Below, piece after piece: positions 16,092-24,071 of a stretch of DNA of 43,356 nucleotides. Made by a program: the position numbers and the translations under genes. Each line of letters begins with the position of its first letter. The first letter of the stretch is position 1. Source of the stretch: Christensenellaceae bacterium (GTDB lineage Bacteria > Bacillota > Clostridia > Christensenellales > Aristaeellaceae); the NCBI GenBank assembly GCA_012837835.1, contig DUQK01000053.1, positions 1 to 43,356 of the forward strand. Reading direction: 5' to 3'. The notes under the pieces were generated by a model. It was not told the origin of the DNA, made no database searches, and was given only the letters and a program-made list of their open reading frames with translations.

Positions 16092-16119
16092 ATTATATAT
16101 ATAAAACAATTTTTAACAA
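16092..16119 (-). promoter_or_regulatory. Promoter for the small reading frame at 15919-16014
   Basis: On the minus strand TTGTTA (16119-16114), a 16-base spacer and TATAAT (16097-16092) point into the geneless region. The distance to the ATG is about 75 bases. Confidence 0.5.
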
Positions 16120-16247
16120 CTACAGTTTGTTCAAGTTTCTAAAAACAAAAATTGCATTATGACTATTTGTTGTCAAAACGAGAATAAGTTGTATATGTAA
16201 ATCACGAAACATGAATTTTAAAAATGAAACCAACGCACTATGAACAT

Positions 16248-16727
16248 CTACTGTTCTTTTTCAAAATCCGATTTAAACTTATCAACCTCTCCCCTAGCCA
16301 ATGCATCACAGCGGTTGTTATAATCGTGCTCAGCATGTGCGGGTACTTTATGAAAGCGTATAGAGGGATGCTTTCTTATAATAAGCAGGAGTAACTTCCA
16401 AAGATCCTGATTTTCAACCGGTTGTTTATCGGTGGTTTTCCAGCCGTTGTTTTGCCAATTTGTAATCCAATCTTTCTCAAATGCGTGTACTACATAAGTT
16501 GAATCAGAGTAAACATTTACATTGCAAGGTTTTTTTAATTGACCTAAACCGCTAATAACTGCAAACAGCTCCATGCGATTATTAGTAGTTAACGGCATAT
16601 TCCCACTTACTTCTTTTTCGTGTTCTCCATACTGAAGTATAGCTGCCCAACCACCTGGTCCCGGGTTTCCAGAACACGCGCCATCCGTATAAATATTTAC
16701 AGTCTGAAATTCAGATTTTTCACTCAT
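16248..16727 (-). CDS. rnhA: Ribonuclease HI
   Basis: RNase HI cuts RNA in RNA-DNA hybrids, removing R-loops and primers. The 159-residue protein keeps the four acidic catalytic residues: Asp15 (YTDGACSGNPGPGGW), Glu53 (NNRMELFAV), Asp75 (YSDSTYVV) and Asp141 (RCDALA). The flexible-loop His is present as VPAHAEH, where many family members have GHAG. The gene starts two bases after the ackA stop with only a weak ribosome binding site, so translation is probably coupled to ackA. No terminator with a T-run was found after it. Confidence 0.95.
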   Translation of the reverse strand: MSEKSEFQTVNIYTDGACSGNPGPGGWAAILQYGEHEKEVSGNMPLTTNNRMELFAVISGLGQLKKPCNVNVYSDSTYVVHAFEKDWITNWQNNGWKTTDKQPVENQDLWKLLLLIIRKHPSIRFHKVPAHAEHDYNNRCDALARGEVDKFKSDFEKEQ

Positions 16728-16729
16728 GA

Positions 16730-17923
16730 TTATGGATTCACCAATTCAAGTGTATCACGTGCAATAACCAGTTCTTCATTGGTAGGTATTACAACAACCT
16801 TTACTTTGCTATCATCAGCAGAAATATCGGCTTCTTTGCCTTTGACTTTGTTTTTCTCTTTATCTATCGCAGCGCCAAGGAAGCTCATATCTTCCATTAC
16901 TCGTTCTCTGAGCTCTATACCATTCTCCCCAATACCAGCAGTGAAAACAATTACATCAACACCACCCATTACAGCAGCGTATGCACCTATGTATTTTTTG
17001 ATACCCATATCCAGAATTTGCTGAGCAACAAGGGCGTTTTTATTTCCGCTTTCAGCAGCTGTATCAACATCGCGCATATCGCTGCTGACACCACTTACAC
17101 CGAGCAGACCGCTTTTTTTGTTAAGTATTTCAAGCATTTCATCAATATTAATACCATCGTTGTTCATTATGTATTGTAAAACTGCAGGATCCATGCTACC
17201 GCTGCGAGTACCCATAAGCAATCCCTCAAGAGGGGTAATGCCCATGCTGGTATCAACGCATTTTCCATTGTGTACAGCTGCAATAGAAGAACCATTACCA
17301 AGATGGCAAGTAATTATGCGAAGATTATTTATATCCTTACCTAAAAACTCTGCAGCTCTAGCGCTTACATAGCGGTGGCTTGTTCCATGAAAACCATAGC
17401 GGCGTACATGCAGACGCTCATAATAATCTATTGGTACACCATATAAAAACGCCTTAGGCGGCATAGTTTGATGAAATGCGGTATCAAACACGGCAACCAT
17501 AGGAGTATTGGGCATAACTTCGTGGCAAGCCATTATCCCCATTAAGTTTGCAGGGTTATGAAGCGGACCTAGAGGAATATTTTCTTTAATTGCTTCAATT
17601 ACCTCATCATCTATAATTACGGATTGAGTGAACTTCTCTCCACCGTGTAGTACTCTATGCCCTACTGCGGCGATTTCATCCATATTGCTAAGTACACCGT
17701 GAACTTTATCTGTAAGTGCATCAAGCATAAATTGAGAAGCAACAACATGGTTTTTCATTGGTTGTTCCAACACATATTTATCGCCATTAACTTCTTGCTT
17801 AAGCCTTGTACCATCAATACCTATGCGTTCAACTAATCCTTTAGCTAACGTACTTTCAGTGGTCATATCAATTAGTTGATATTTAAGTGAAGATGAGCCT
17901 GCATTAACAACTAAGACTTTCAT
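16730..17923 (-). CDS. ackA: Acetate kinase
   Basis: AckA converts acetyl phosphate and ADP into acetate and ATP, a main energy-yielding step of fermentation. The 397-residue protein has the ASKHA-fold signatures LVVNAGSSSLKY at the N-terminus, VFDTAFHQTMP near 175, RRYGFHGTSHRYV near 200, and MGITPLEGLLMGTRSG near 245, plus VFTAGIGEN near the C-terminus. GGGGAG precedes ATG 17923 by 7 bases. The usual partner pta is absent; rnhA follows instead. A TATAAT box (17962-17957) upstream, with a poor -35 that overlaps the tuf terminator, may be its promoter. Confidence 0.97.
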   Translation of the reverse strand: MKVLVVNAGSSSLKYQLIDMTTESTLAKGLVERIGIDGTRLKQEVNGDKYVLEQPMKNHVVASQFMLDALTDKVHGVLSNMDEIAAVGHRVLHGGEKFTQSVIIDDEVIEAIKENIPLGPLHNPANLMGIMACHEVMPNTPMVAVFDTAFHQTMPPKAFLYGVPIDYYERLHVRRYGFHGTSHRYVSARAAEFLGKDINNLRIITCHLGNGSSIAAVHNGKCVDTSMGITPLEGLLMGTRSGSMDPAVLQYIMNNDGINIDEMLEILNKKSGLLGVSGVSSDMRDVDTAAESGNKNALVAQQILDMGIKKYIGAYAAVMGGVDVIVFTAGIGENGIELRERVMEDMSFLGAAIDKEKNKVKGKEADISADDSKVKVVVIPTNEELVIARDTLELVNP

Positions 17924-17975
17924 GTGAGATCTCCCCCGATAATAAAATTCTATATTATTATACAGTATAGTTCAT

Positions 17976-18008
17976 AAAAAGAAAAGGAAGCGGATATTTC
18001 CCGCTTCC
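17976..18008 (-). terminator. Intrinsic terminator of tuf
   Basis: On the minus strand GGAAGCGG (18008-18001) pairs with CCGCTTCC (17993-17986) around a 7-base loop, and the T-rich run TTTTCTTTTT follows. It ends the tRNA-Gly-tuf unit before ackA. Confidence 0.9.
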
Positions 18009-18024
18009 ATGAGCATAAACAATA

Positions 18025-19242
18025 TTAGTCTTCAATAACCTTTGCGACAGCGCCTGCGCCTACTGTGTGGCCGCCTTCCCTTATGGCGAAGCGGAGACCC
18101 TGCTCTATTGCTATCGGGGTGATTAGCTTAACTTCCATCTGTACGTTATCGCCGGGCATTACCATCTCTACGCCTTCAGGCAGGCTGATAGAGCCGGTAA
18201 CGTCGGTTGTACGGAAGTAGAACTGCGGACGATAGCCGTTGAAGAAAGGTGTGTGCCTTCCGCCCTCTTCCTTGGTTAGTACGTATACTTCGCCGTAGAA
18301 GTGGGTAAGGGGTTTAATTGTGCCGGGCTTTGCAAGTACCTGACCACGCTGGATTTCATCCCTCTGTACGCCGCGGAGCAGTACGCCTATGTTGTCGCCA
18401 GCTTCGCCTTGGTCCATCATCTTGTGGAACATCTCAACGCCGGTTACTACTACCGCACGGGATTTCTCTACAAGACCTACGATTTCTACAGTTTCGGATA
18501 CCTTGATGGTACCGCGCTCTACCCTGCCGGTTGCAACAGTGCCGCGGCCGGTGATGGAAAATACGTCTTCAACGGGCATTAGAAAAGGTTTATCTATCGC
18601 ACGCTCGGGTGTGGGGATATAGTTATCCACCGCTTCCATAAGCTCAAATATGCTCTTGCATGCAGGGGCGTTCTGGGGGTCAGAGCCGTCATTTTGCATG
18701 TACTCAAGCGCCTTAAGTGCGGAACCCTTTATAATCGGGATATCATCGCCGGGGAAGTCGTAGCTGGAAAGAAGCTCTCTAACTTCCATTTCGACTAACT
18801 CAAGCAGCTCTTCATCGTCCATAAGGTCGGTCTTGTTCATGTATACAACAATGTAGGGAACGCCAACCTGACGGGCAAGAAGGATATGCTCCCTTGTCTG
18901 GGGCATGGGGCCGTCGGGGGCTGATACCAGCAGTATGGCACCGTCCATCTGTGCTGCGCCTGTAATCATGTTCTTAACATAGTCAGCGTGGCCGGGGCAG
19001 TCTACGTGTGCGTAGTGGCGGTTATCGGTTTCGTACTCAACGTGTGAAGTGTTGATGGTTATACCACGTGCTTTTTCTTCCGGAGCCTTGTCTATTTCGT
19101 CATATTTCATAGCGCTTGCATGGCCAGCGGATGCCAGCACCATGGTTATAGCTGCAGTAAGCGTTGTCTTGCCATGGTCAACGTGACCGATAGTGCCAAT
19201 GTTTACGTGTGGTTTTGTGCGTTCAAATTTTGCTTTTGCCAT
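18025..19242 (-). CDS. tuf: Elongation factor Tu
   Basis: EF-Tu carries aminoacyl-tRNA to the ribosome as a GTP complex. The 405-residue protein has G1 GHVDHGKT (residues 19-26), G2 in [13 protein letters not shown]3 DCPGH, G4 NKTD and G5 GSALKAL, followed by the two beta-barrel domains. It is a few residues longer than most (about 395-400) because of an insert near [15 protein letters not shown]4 reads NKTD where bacterial EF-Tu usually has NKCD; this is a tolerated variant. ATG 19242 is chosen for the GGAGGAG just upstream. The gene is visibly richer in GC than its neighbours. It is co-transcribed behind tRNA-Gly, away from the str operon where tuf usually lies, so a second copy may exist. 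Confidence 0.97.
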   Translation of the reverse strand: MAKAKFERTKPHVNIGTIGHVDHGKTTLTAAITMVLASAGHASAMKYDEIDKAPEEKARGITINTSHVEYETDNRHYAHVDCPGHADYVKNMITGAAQMDGAILLVSAPDGPMPQTREHILLARQVGVPYIVVYMNKTDLMDDEELLELVEMEVRELLSSYDFPGDDIPIIKGSALKALEYMQNDGSDPQNAPACKSIFELMEAVDNYIPTPERAIDKPFLMPVEDVFSITGRGTVATGRVERGTIKVSETVEIVGLVEKSRAVVVTGVEMFHKMMDQGEAGDNIGVLLRGVQRDEIQRGQVLAKPGTIKPLTHFYGEVYVLTKEEGGRHTPFFNGYRPQFYFRTTDVTGSISLPEGVEMVMPGDNVQMEVKLITPIAIEQGLRFAIREGGHTVGAGAVAKVIED

Positions 19243-19272
19243 AATAATTTCTCCTCCAAAATCTACGGTTTT

Positions 19273-19336
19273 TGCCGGTAGGCTATCCGGCGTTATTACC
19301 GGCAACTGCCGGATGTGCCAATGCGGATTAACCGCA
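19273..19336 (-). promoter_or_regulatory. Structured leader between tRNA-Gly and tuf with competing hairpins
   Basis: On the minus strand three stems can be drawn: TGCGG/CCGCA (19336-19322), CCGGC/GCCGG (19312-19299), and TGCCGGTA/TACCGGCA (19304-19297 with 19280-19273). The second and third share the same TGCCGG segment and exclude each other. The layout suggests a tRNA-processing structure or a conformational switch before tuf. No T-run follows, so transcription termination is unlikely. Confidence 0.5.
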
Positions 19337-19345
19337 ATGGACGAG

Positions 19346-19419
19346 TGGAGCGGGTGATGGGAATCGAACCCACGTAGCCAGCTTGGGAAGCTGGAACTCT
19401 ACCATTGAGTTACACCCGC
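19346..19419 (-). tRNA. tRNA-Gly (anticodon CCC)
   Basis: The 74-base tRNA folds fully: GCGGGTG pairs with CACCCGC, the anticodon stem is CCAGC/GCTGG with loop TTCCCAA and anticodon CCC (19387-19385), the T-arm is GTGGGTTCGATTCCCAT, and CCA is encoded. It lies about 100 bases before tuf in the same direction and shares its promoter. Confidence 0.95.
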
Positions 19420-19435
19420 AAAACCCACAAAAACT

Positions 19436-19464
19436 ATGATAGCTAAAAAGAACAGATTTGTCAA
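19436..19464 (-). promoter_or_regulatory. Strong promoter of tRNA-Gly-tuf
   Basis: On the minus strand a perfect TTGACA (19464-19459), a 17-base spacer and TATCAT (19441-19436) lie about 17 bases before the tRNA 5' end. This is the best sigma-A promoter in the window and fits the high demand for EF-Tu. Confidence 0.9.
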
Positions 19465-19669
19465 CGATTTGAATGGTTTTTATACTGTTGGATTGTAGAT
19501 TAATTGAGCGTTGTAATAAAAGTATTTATTCGGTGAAACACTAAAGCACAGTCAAGAGCATTTAATTTATCATAGTTTAAAAAATCACATACAAACCTTA
19601 AATTCATTTTAATATATGTTAAGAGTATACAAATGCATGAAATCACTAAACAAGCAACAAAAGAAAAAA

Positions 19670-20680
19670 CTAACCATTCACAAGTTTGTTTATTATCGGG
19701 ACTGCATTTTCACTATTCAAAAAATCATATGTAATTATGGGTACAAGGTCTTTTGTAGCCTTAATATTACCCTCTGATAAAAGCTTTCTTACTAGCGAAG
19801 CACTTATAATTCCGTACTCGTCCTCAGCTTTACGCGGAATTATTGTTAAATCAATGCCAAAAGAGGGCAGTATTTCCTGCATGGCGCTGTTATATAGTGC
19901 TGTTGATTCAGAGTATGGCTCCTCCCCTACGAAACGCTTTGTAATGTTGAGCTTAGCGCCTATCCTGGAGAACACTGCTGCGTCTAAACTTGCGTGTGCC
20001 TTTGTAACCTTGCTGGACTCCTTTATAAAATATGATGGAAATGTTGCGCTAGATACAAGATAACTCTCAGTAGGATGGTAGATTATATTTTTAAGGTCGG
20101 AAGTTCCTTCCTTAACCAACTTTTCTCTTACCTTTCTTGGGAATGCAGACATATCTTCTGATACTATAAACAAATGCAGGTTATCACAGTGATTCAGTGC
20201 ATATTCAACAAGATATCTGTGTCCTAGAGTAAAGGGATTTGCATTCATAACTATTGCCCCATTTACACCTTCCAAGGCTTCTCCTAAAGACTCTAAATAA
20301 TCATCAAATGCGGATTTTTTGTTTTCTAAAAATACCACATTGTCAAGCGACACAATTTCGTCAAATCCGAGCGAAGTGAAGCTATCCTTTGCATCTTGTT
20401 TAGTATATATGAACACATGAAAAATTCCACGGCTAAATAGCTCTGAGCAAAGCTCACTAACTATAGTAGCCATTAAGCCTTGACCCTGATAGGCGGAATC
20501 AACCGCCAAACAGCGAAGAGTATTTTTATAGAATGACCCCGTTGCCGCCATAGTATCTCCGTCCATAAGCGCAATAGTGTATTCTGTATTATTATCGCGT
20601 TCAAGCCCTTCTTTTGATAAGAGTTCATCAACCATTTTATTCCCATATCTGTCATTTTTATAGATTTGTGTAAAATTCAT
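19670..20680 (-). CDS. citC: [Citrate (pro-3S)-lyase] ligase
   Basis: CitC activates citrate lyase by acetylating the prosthetic group of its acyl carrier subunit with acetate and ATP. The product is about 336 residues: an N-terminal GNAT-like domain (CLAVDSAYQGQGLMATIVSE near residue 60) and a C-terminal nucleotidyltransferase domain with the HxGH-like motif NANPFTLGHRYLVEYA near 150 and a late ISASLVRKLL motif. ATG 20680 is chosen because AGGAG lies 7 bases upstream; the longer frame to 20776 would lie within the LysR gene. The ATG overlaps the LysR stop (ATGA), so the two are translationally coupled. The substrate subunits CitE and CitF are encoded divergently. Confidence 0.92.
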   Translation of the reverse strand: MNFTQIYKNDRYGNKMVDELLSKEGLERDNNTEYTIALMDGDTMAATGSFYKNTLRCLAVDSAYQGQGLMATIVSELCSELFSRGIFHVFIYTKQDAKDSFTSLGFDEIVSLDNVVFLENKKSAFDDYLESLGEALEGVNGAIVMNANPFTLGHRYLVEYALNHCDNLHLFIVSEDMSAFPRKVREKLVKEGTSDLKNIIYHPTESYLVSSATFPSYFIKESSKVTKAHASLDAAVFSRIGAKLNITKRFVGEEPYSESTALYNSAMQEILPSFGIDLTIIPRKAEDEYGIISASLVRKLLSEGNIKATKDLVPIITYDFLNSENAVPIINKLVNG

Positions 20681-21600
20681 AACAACTCTCCTATGCGTAG
20701 TAGCGATATTTTTTCTTTGACTATTGAAAAAAAGTCGTCCATGAAGCGGTTTAATTCCATATCCTTTCTGTGACAAAAATAAAAATGACGTCGGTATTCT
20801 AAATCGCGAATATGGAAATACTTAATTGAATCTCTGAAATGTTGTGGATGCTTGAGATATACGTTTGGGCAAAGCATAAGAGCAGCGCCGCTGGAAGCGA
20901 TGTTTTTAGCTCCTTCAAGGCTATCAGTTTCTAGCAATATTTTTGGCTGGATATTGTTTTTGCGAAACAGGTCATCCTGAACTACACGCACACTATGTCC
21001 GTGTTGCAAGCTTACAAATGTTTCATCAGCAACCGATTGAATTGAGATCTCATCACCATTTTTATGGCGGTTTGCAAAAGACGAATTGTTTCCGGCGATG
21101 AGCATCACTTCCTCATTTTCAAGCAGTGTATATGATATGTCGGGGTATTTAGGTTCAGTAGTTATAAGTGCGATATCGCAATCACCATCATGTAGCGCCT
21201 TTTCAAGAAGAGAACTGCCCTTTTCAGTAAGTTCAATCTGTACATGAGGGTAGCGCTTGATGAATTCCGGGATTATTAAAGGAAGTAGCTGCATTCCCCT
21301 TTGAAGCGAAATACCAAGTCTAAGTCTTCCCCTAAGTTCACTGCTGATTTCGTAAATCTCGTTTTGAAGTCTGGCGTTTATAGCTAATATTTCTCTAGCT
21401 GCATCGAGATATTTTTCTCCGGCGAATGTAAGGCTTATAGGATCAGTTTCGCGATTGAATATAAAGGCACCAAGTTCCTTTTCTATACGTTGTATCATTT
21501 GACTTACCGCAGATTGCGAAACATACATGCTTCTAGCTGCAGAGCTTATACTCCCGCTGGATAATACAGTTTGTACACATTCAATATAGCGTAGATTCAT
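20677..21600 (-). CDS. LysR-family regulator of the citrate lyase locus
   Basis: The 307-residue protein has the N-terminal winged helix-turn-helix of LysR regulators (SISSAARSMYVSQSAVSQ, near residues 17-34) and a periplasmic-binding-like effector domain. AAGGG lies 7 bases before ATG 21600. It is divergent from citE and overlaps citC by four bases, so it most likely controls both cit units from the 21601-21742 region. Its effector may be citrate or a related acid, which is inference. Confidence 0.92.
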   Translation of the reverse strand: MNLRYIECVQTVLSSGSISSAARSMYVSQSAVSQMIQRIEKELGAFIFNRETDPISLTFAGEKYLDAAREILAINARLQNEIYEISSELRGRLRLGISLQRGMQLLPLIIPEFIKRYPHVQIELTEKGSSLLEKALHDGDCDIALITTEPKYPDISYTLLENEEVMLIAGNNSSFANRHKNGDEISIQSVADETFVSLQHGHSVRVVQDDLFRKNNIQPKILLETDSLEGAKNIASSGAALMLCPNVYLKHPQHFRDSIKYFHIRDLEYRRHFYFCHRKDMELNRFMDDFFSIVKEKISLLRIGELL

Positions 21601-21681
21601 TAATATCCCTTCTTTATCGTAAATCCTCCGTTAATTGTATTAGAAATTCGCAGATAAATCAAATATTATATAAGGTAGTAA

Positions 21682-21710
21682 TTGCAGAATTATAAGCTTT
21701 GATTTATAAT
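21682..21710 (+). promoter_or_regulatory. Promoter of citE-citF with inverted repeat
   Basis: TTGCAG (21682-21687), a 17-base spacer and TATAAT (21705-21710) form a good promoter. Inside it ATTATAA (21689-21695) and TTTATAAT (21703-21710) form an imperfect inverted repeat that could be part of a LysR (T-N11-A type) site. Confidence 0.65.
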
Positions 21711-21742
21711 AGGGAAAATGATACTTCAGGAGGACGCTAAAG

Positions 21743-21784
21743 TTGCTGAATTATTATAATTATCAAATGAGTTTGTGGAATTAA
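21743..21784 (+). CDS. 13-codon upstream reading frame coupled to citE
   Basis: AGGAGG (21728-21733) is followed 9 bases later by TTG (21743), which opens the frame MLNYYNYQMSLWN and ends in TAA whose last base is the A of the citE ATG (TAATG). citE itself lacks a clear ribosome binding site, so ribosomes ending this small frame may restart on citE. It could be a leader peptide; it is Tyr/Asn-rich. It is far too short to be citD. Confidence 0.5.
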   Translation: MLNYYNYQMSLWN

Positions 21785-22656
21785 TGATGCTTAGAAGTCT
21801 ATTGTTTATACCTGGCAATAGCCCCTCTATGTTGCAGAATGCTGATGTACTTGGGGCTGATGCCTATATTATTGATCTTGAAGATGCGGTATCTCCAAAG
21901 GAAAAAGATGCCGCAAGATTGCTTGTTATAAACGCTATTAAAGCCCTTGATTTCGATAAGAATAAAACAATCGTCCGAGTAAACCCGCTACACACTGAAG
22001 ATTGCACTGTCGATATACAGGCGATAGTTCCTTTAGCGCCGGCATTTATTATGCCCACAAAGGTTTCATGTGCTGAAGATATAATTAAAATATCTGAGCT
22101 TATTGAGTTAATTGAAGAAAAATCCAAGTTAGAAATAGGCAGAACAAAACTTATTCCCCTTATTGAAACTGCTGAAGGTATTGAAAATGCATATCATATT
22201 GCCAACTCAAGTGATAGAATAGCTGCGCTTTTTCTCGGTGCTGAGGATTTAACTAGCGACATGCAAGCTATACGCACCAAACAGGGTAATGAAATAGCCT
22301 ATGCAAGAAGCCGTATAGTTACCGCAGCGAGAGCCTGCAATATCGAAGCAATTGATACACCATTCACTGATGCACACGATTATGAAGGGCTTATTGAAGA
22401 TGCACGTATCGCAAGAAGCTTAGGCTTTACCGGCAAGGCATCTATATCGCCTCACCATGTTGAAGGGATTAATAAAGCCTTTACTCCCACCTATGAAGAA
22501 ATCAACTACGCCAAAAACGTAATTGAAGCAATAGAAGAAGGCAAAAGGCTTGGAAAAGGCGCAGTTTCACTTGGCGGAAAAATGATAGATAGACCTATAG
22601 TACTGCGTGCTCAAAAACTGCTCAACGTAGCAAAGCAGCTTGGAATGGAAAATTGA
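21784..22656 (+). CDS. citE: Citrate lyase beta subunit (citryl-ACP lyase)
   Basis: CitE cleaves the citryl thioester on the acyl carrier protein into oxaloacetate and acetyl-ACP. The 290-residue TIM barrel has the HpcH/HpaI-CitE signatures LRSLLFIPGNSP at the start, IDLEDAVSPKEKD near residue 39, and LIETAEGIENAY and FLGAEDLTSDM further on, where Glu and Asp bind Mg2+. The start at ATG 21784 (or the next codon, also ATG) overlaps the stop of a short upstream frame. It is followed at one base by citF. The acyl carrier gene citD, normally just before citE, is missing here. Confidence 0.93.
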   Translation: MMLRSLLFIPGNSPSMLQNADVLGADAYIIDLEDAVSPKEKDAARLLVINAIKALDFDKNKTIVRVNPLHTEDCTVDIQAIVPLAPAFIMPTKVSCAEDIIKISELIELIEEKSKLEIGRTKLIPLIETAEGIENAYHIANSSDRIAALFLGAEDLTSDMQAIRTKQGNEIAYARSRIVTAARACNIEAIDTPFTDAHDYEGLIEDARIARSLGFTGKASISPHHVEGINKAFTPTYEEINYAKNVIEAIEEGKRLGKGAVSLGGKMIDRPIVLRAQKLLNVAKQLGMEN

Positions 22657-22657
22657 T

Positions 22658-24061
22658 ATGGATAAGATTTTACCTAACATACGAGAGAGCATATTAAAAA
22701 GTGGTCTTAAAGATGGAATGACCATTTCCTTCCACCATCACTTAAGAAATGGCGATTATGTGCTTAACATGGTTATGAGGGAGATTGCTGCGCTTAAAAT
22801 AAAAAACCTGACAATACAGGCAAGCGCACTTTTTGATTGTCATTATGAGCTTATAGAACATATAAAAAGCGGTGTTGTAAGTCATATAGAAACAAATTAT
22901 ATGAGTGGGCGGATTGCAAGTGCGATATCGCATGGAATATTAAAAAATCCTGTGATTTTTAGAAGTCACGGCGGAAGACCGGCAGCTATAAAAAGTGGAA
23001 GGGTACATATAGATGTGGCTTTTTTGGCTGCACCTGCAGCAGATAAAATGGGAAATAGCAACGGAAGCCTAGGCAAATCCGCATGTGGCTCTCTTGGTTA
23101 TGCCATACCCGATAGTGAATGTGCAGAGAAGGTAATAATAATTACCAATACGCTTTTACCCTATCCCCTATTTCCAGCTTCCATTAAAGAAAGCAACGTA
23201 GATTATGTTGTAAAAGTGGATGCTATTGGCAATCCAGAGGGAATAGTTTCAGGTACTACGCGCATCACTAGAGATCCTATTGCACTTAAAATAGCGGAGT
23301 ATGCTGCAAAGCTAATAAAGTATTCAGGTCTTCTTAAAAATGGATTTTCATTTCAGACCGGTGCTGGCGGTGCATCGCTTGCGGTAACAAGATACCTTAA
23401 ACCCATAATGAAAGAGCTTGAAGTAAAAGGGAGCTTTGGTCTTGGAGGGATTACCAAATACCTTGTAGATATGTTGAATGAAGGCTATTTTGAGGCACTT
23501 CAAGATGTCCAGTGCTTTGATCTTCAAGCGGTATCTTCCATAAGGGATAATCCAAAGCATATAGAGATTTCTGCAACCGAATATTCAAGCCCACTTTCAA
23601 AATCTCGCGCCACTTCATCGCTTGATGTGGTGGTATTAGGTGCCACTCAAATAGATACCGATTTTAATGTAAATGTTCACACCGATTCATTTGGCATTAT
23701 AACTGGTGGTTCAGGAGGACATAGCGATACTGCTGAGGATAGTAAGCTCTCCATAATAGTTGCGCCGCTATTTAGAGCACGACTTCCATTAATTGTTGAT
23801 AAAGTTCAGTGTATAAGCACTCTTGGCGCTCATATAGATGCTCTTGTCACACAAAGAGGTATTGCAATAAACCCAAAAAGACAGGAACTTTACGAAATAC
23901 TAAAAGATGCTGCATTGCCGGTAATGCCAATAGAAGAACTAAAAAAAATAACCGAGAAATATACCGGTATTCCTGATAAAATATCCCCTATTGAAAAATG
24001 TGTTGCGGAGGTTGAAAGCAGGCACGGTAAAATTATAGACTGCATTTTTGCAGTAGAATAG
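22658..24061 (+). CDS. citF: Citrate lyase alpha subunit (citrate:ACP transferase)
   Basis: CitF swaps acetate for citrate on the acyl carrier protein. The 467-residue protein, somewhat shorter than the usual 500 or so, has the CoA-transferase-like blocks DGMTISFHHHLRNGDYV near residue 21, IFRSHGGRPAAIKSGR near 105, FQTGAGGASLAV near 230 and ITGGSGGHSDTAED near 350. ATG 22658 is one base after the citE stop; an in-frame ATG at 22640 lies inside citE. The ribosome binding site is weak, so coupling to citE is likely. citC is divergent, and citD, citX and citG were not seen in the window. Confidence 0.92.
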   Translation: MDKILPNIRESILKSGLKDGMTISFHHHLRNGDYVLNMVMREIAALKIKNLTIQASALFDCHYELIEHIKSGVVSHIETNYMSGRIASAISHGILKNPVIFRSHGGRPAAIKSGRVHIDVAFLAAPAADKMGNSNGSLGKSACGSLGYAIPDSECAEKVIIITNTLLPYPLFPASIKESNVDYVVKVDAIGNPEGIVSGTTRITRDPIALKIAEYAAKLIKYSGLLKNGFSFQTGAGGASLAVTRYLKPIMKELEVKGSFGLGGITKYLVDMLNEGYFEALQDVQCFDLQAVSSIRDNPKHIEISATEYSSPLSKSRATSSLDVVVLGATQIDTDFNVNVHTDSFGIITGGSGGHSDTAEDSKLSIIVAPLFRARLPLIVDKVQCISTLGAHIDALVTQRGIAINPKRQELYEILKDAALPVMPIEELKKITEKYTGIPDKISPIEKCVAEVESRHGKIIDCIFAVE

Positions 24062-24071
24062 GAGAAGTAAC

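Larger units (their letters stand above)
15623..16247. other. 625-base region without a recognised gene
   Basis: Neither strand has a recognisable protein family. On the minus strand it holds a promoter (16092-16119), a strong ribosome binding site and a 31-codon reading frame (15919-16014), and a 14-base-pair hairpin (15932-15963). The part from 15650 to 15915 shows no clear feature; it might be decayed sequence or the leader of the recombinase gene. Confidence 0.6.

Noticed and set aside
16243-16257. GAACATCTACTGTTC at the end of rnhA looks like an SOS box
   Set aside because: The gap between GAAC and GTTC is 7 bases instead of 4, and it lies at a gene end, not in a promoter. It is at most a small hairpin.
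18301-18622. Three plus-strand reading frames of 62-93 codons opposite tuf
   Set aside because: They are antisense to a clear EF-Tu gene, lack ribosome binding sites and match no family; they result from the GC-rich codons of tuf.
21601-21783. A possible citD remnant before citE
   Set aside because: The region is only 183 bases, holds promoters and a 13-codon frame, and shows no acyl carrier sequence.
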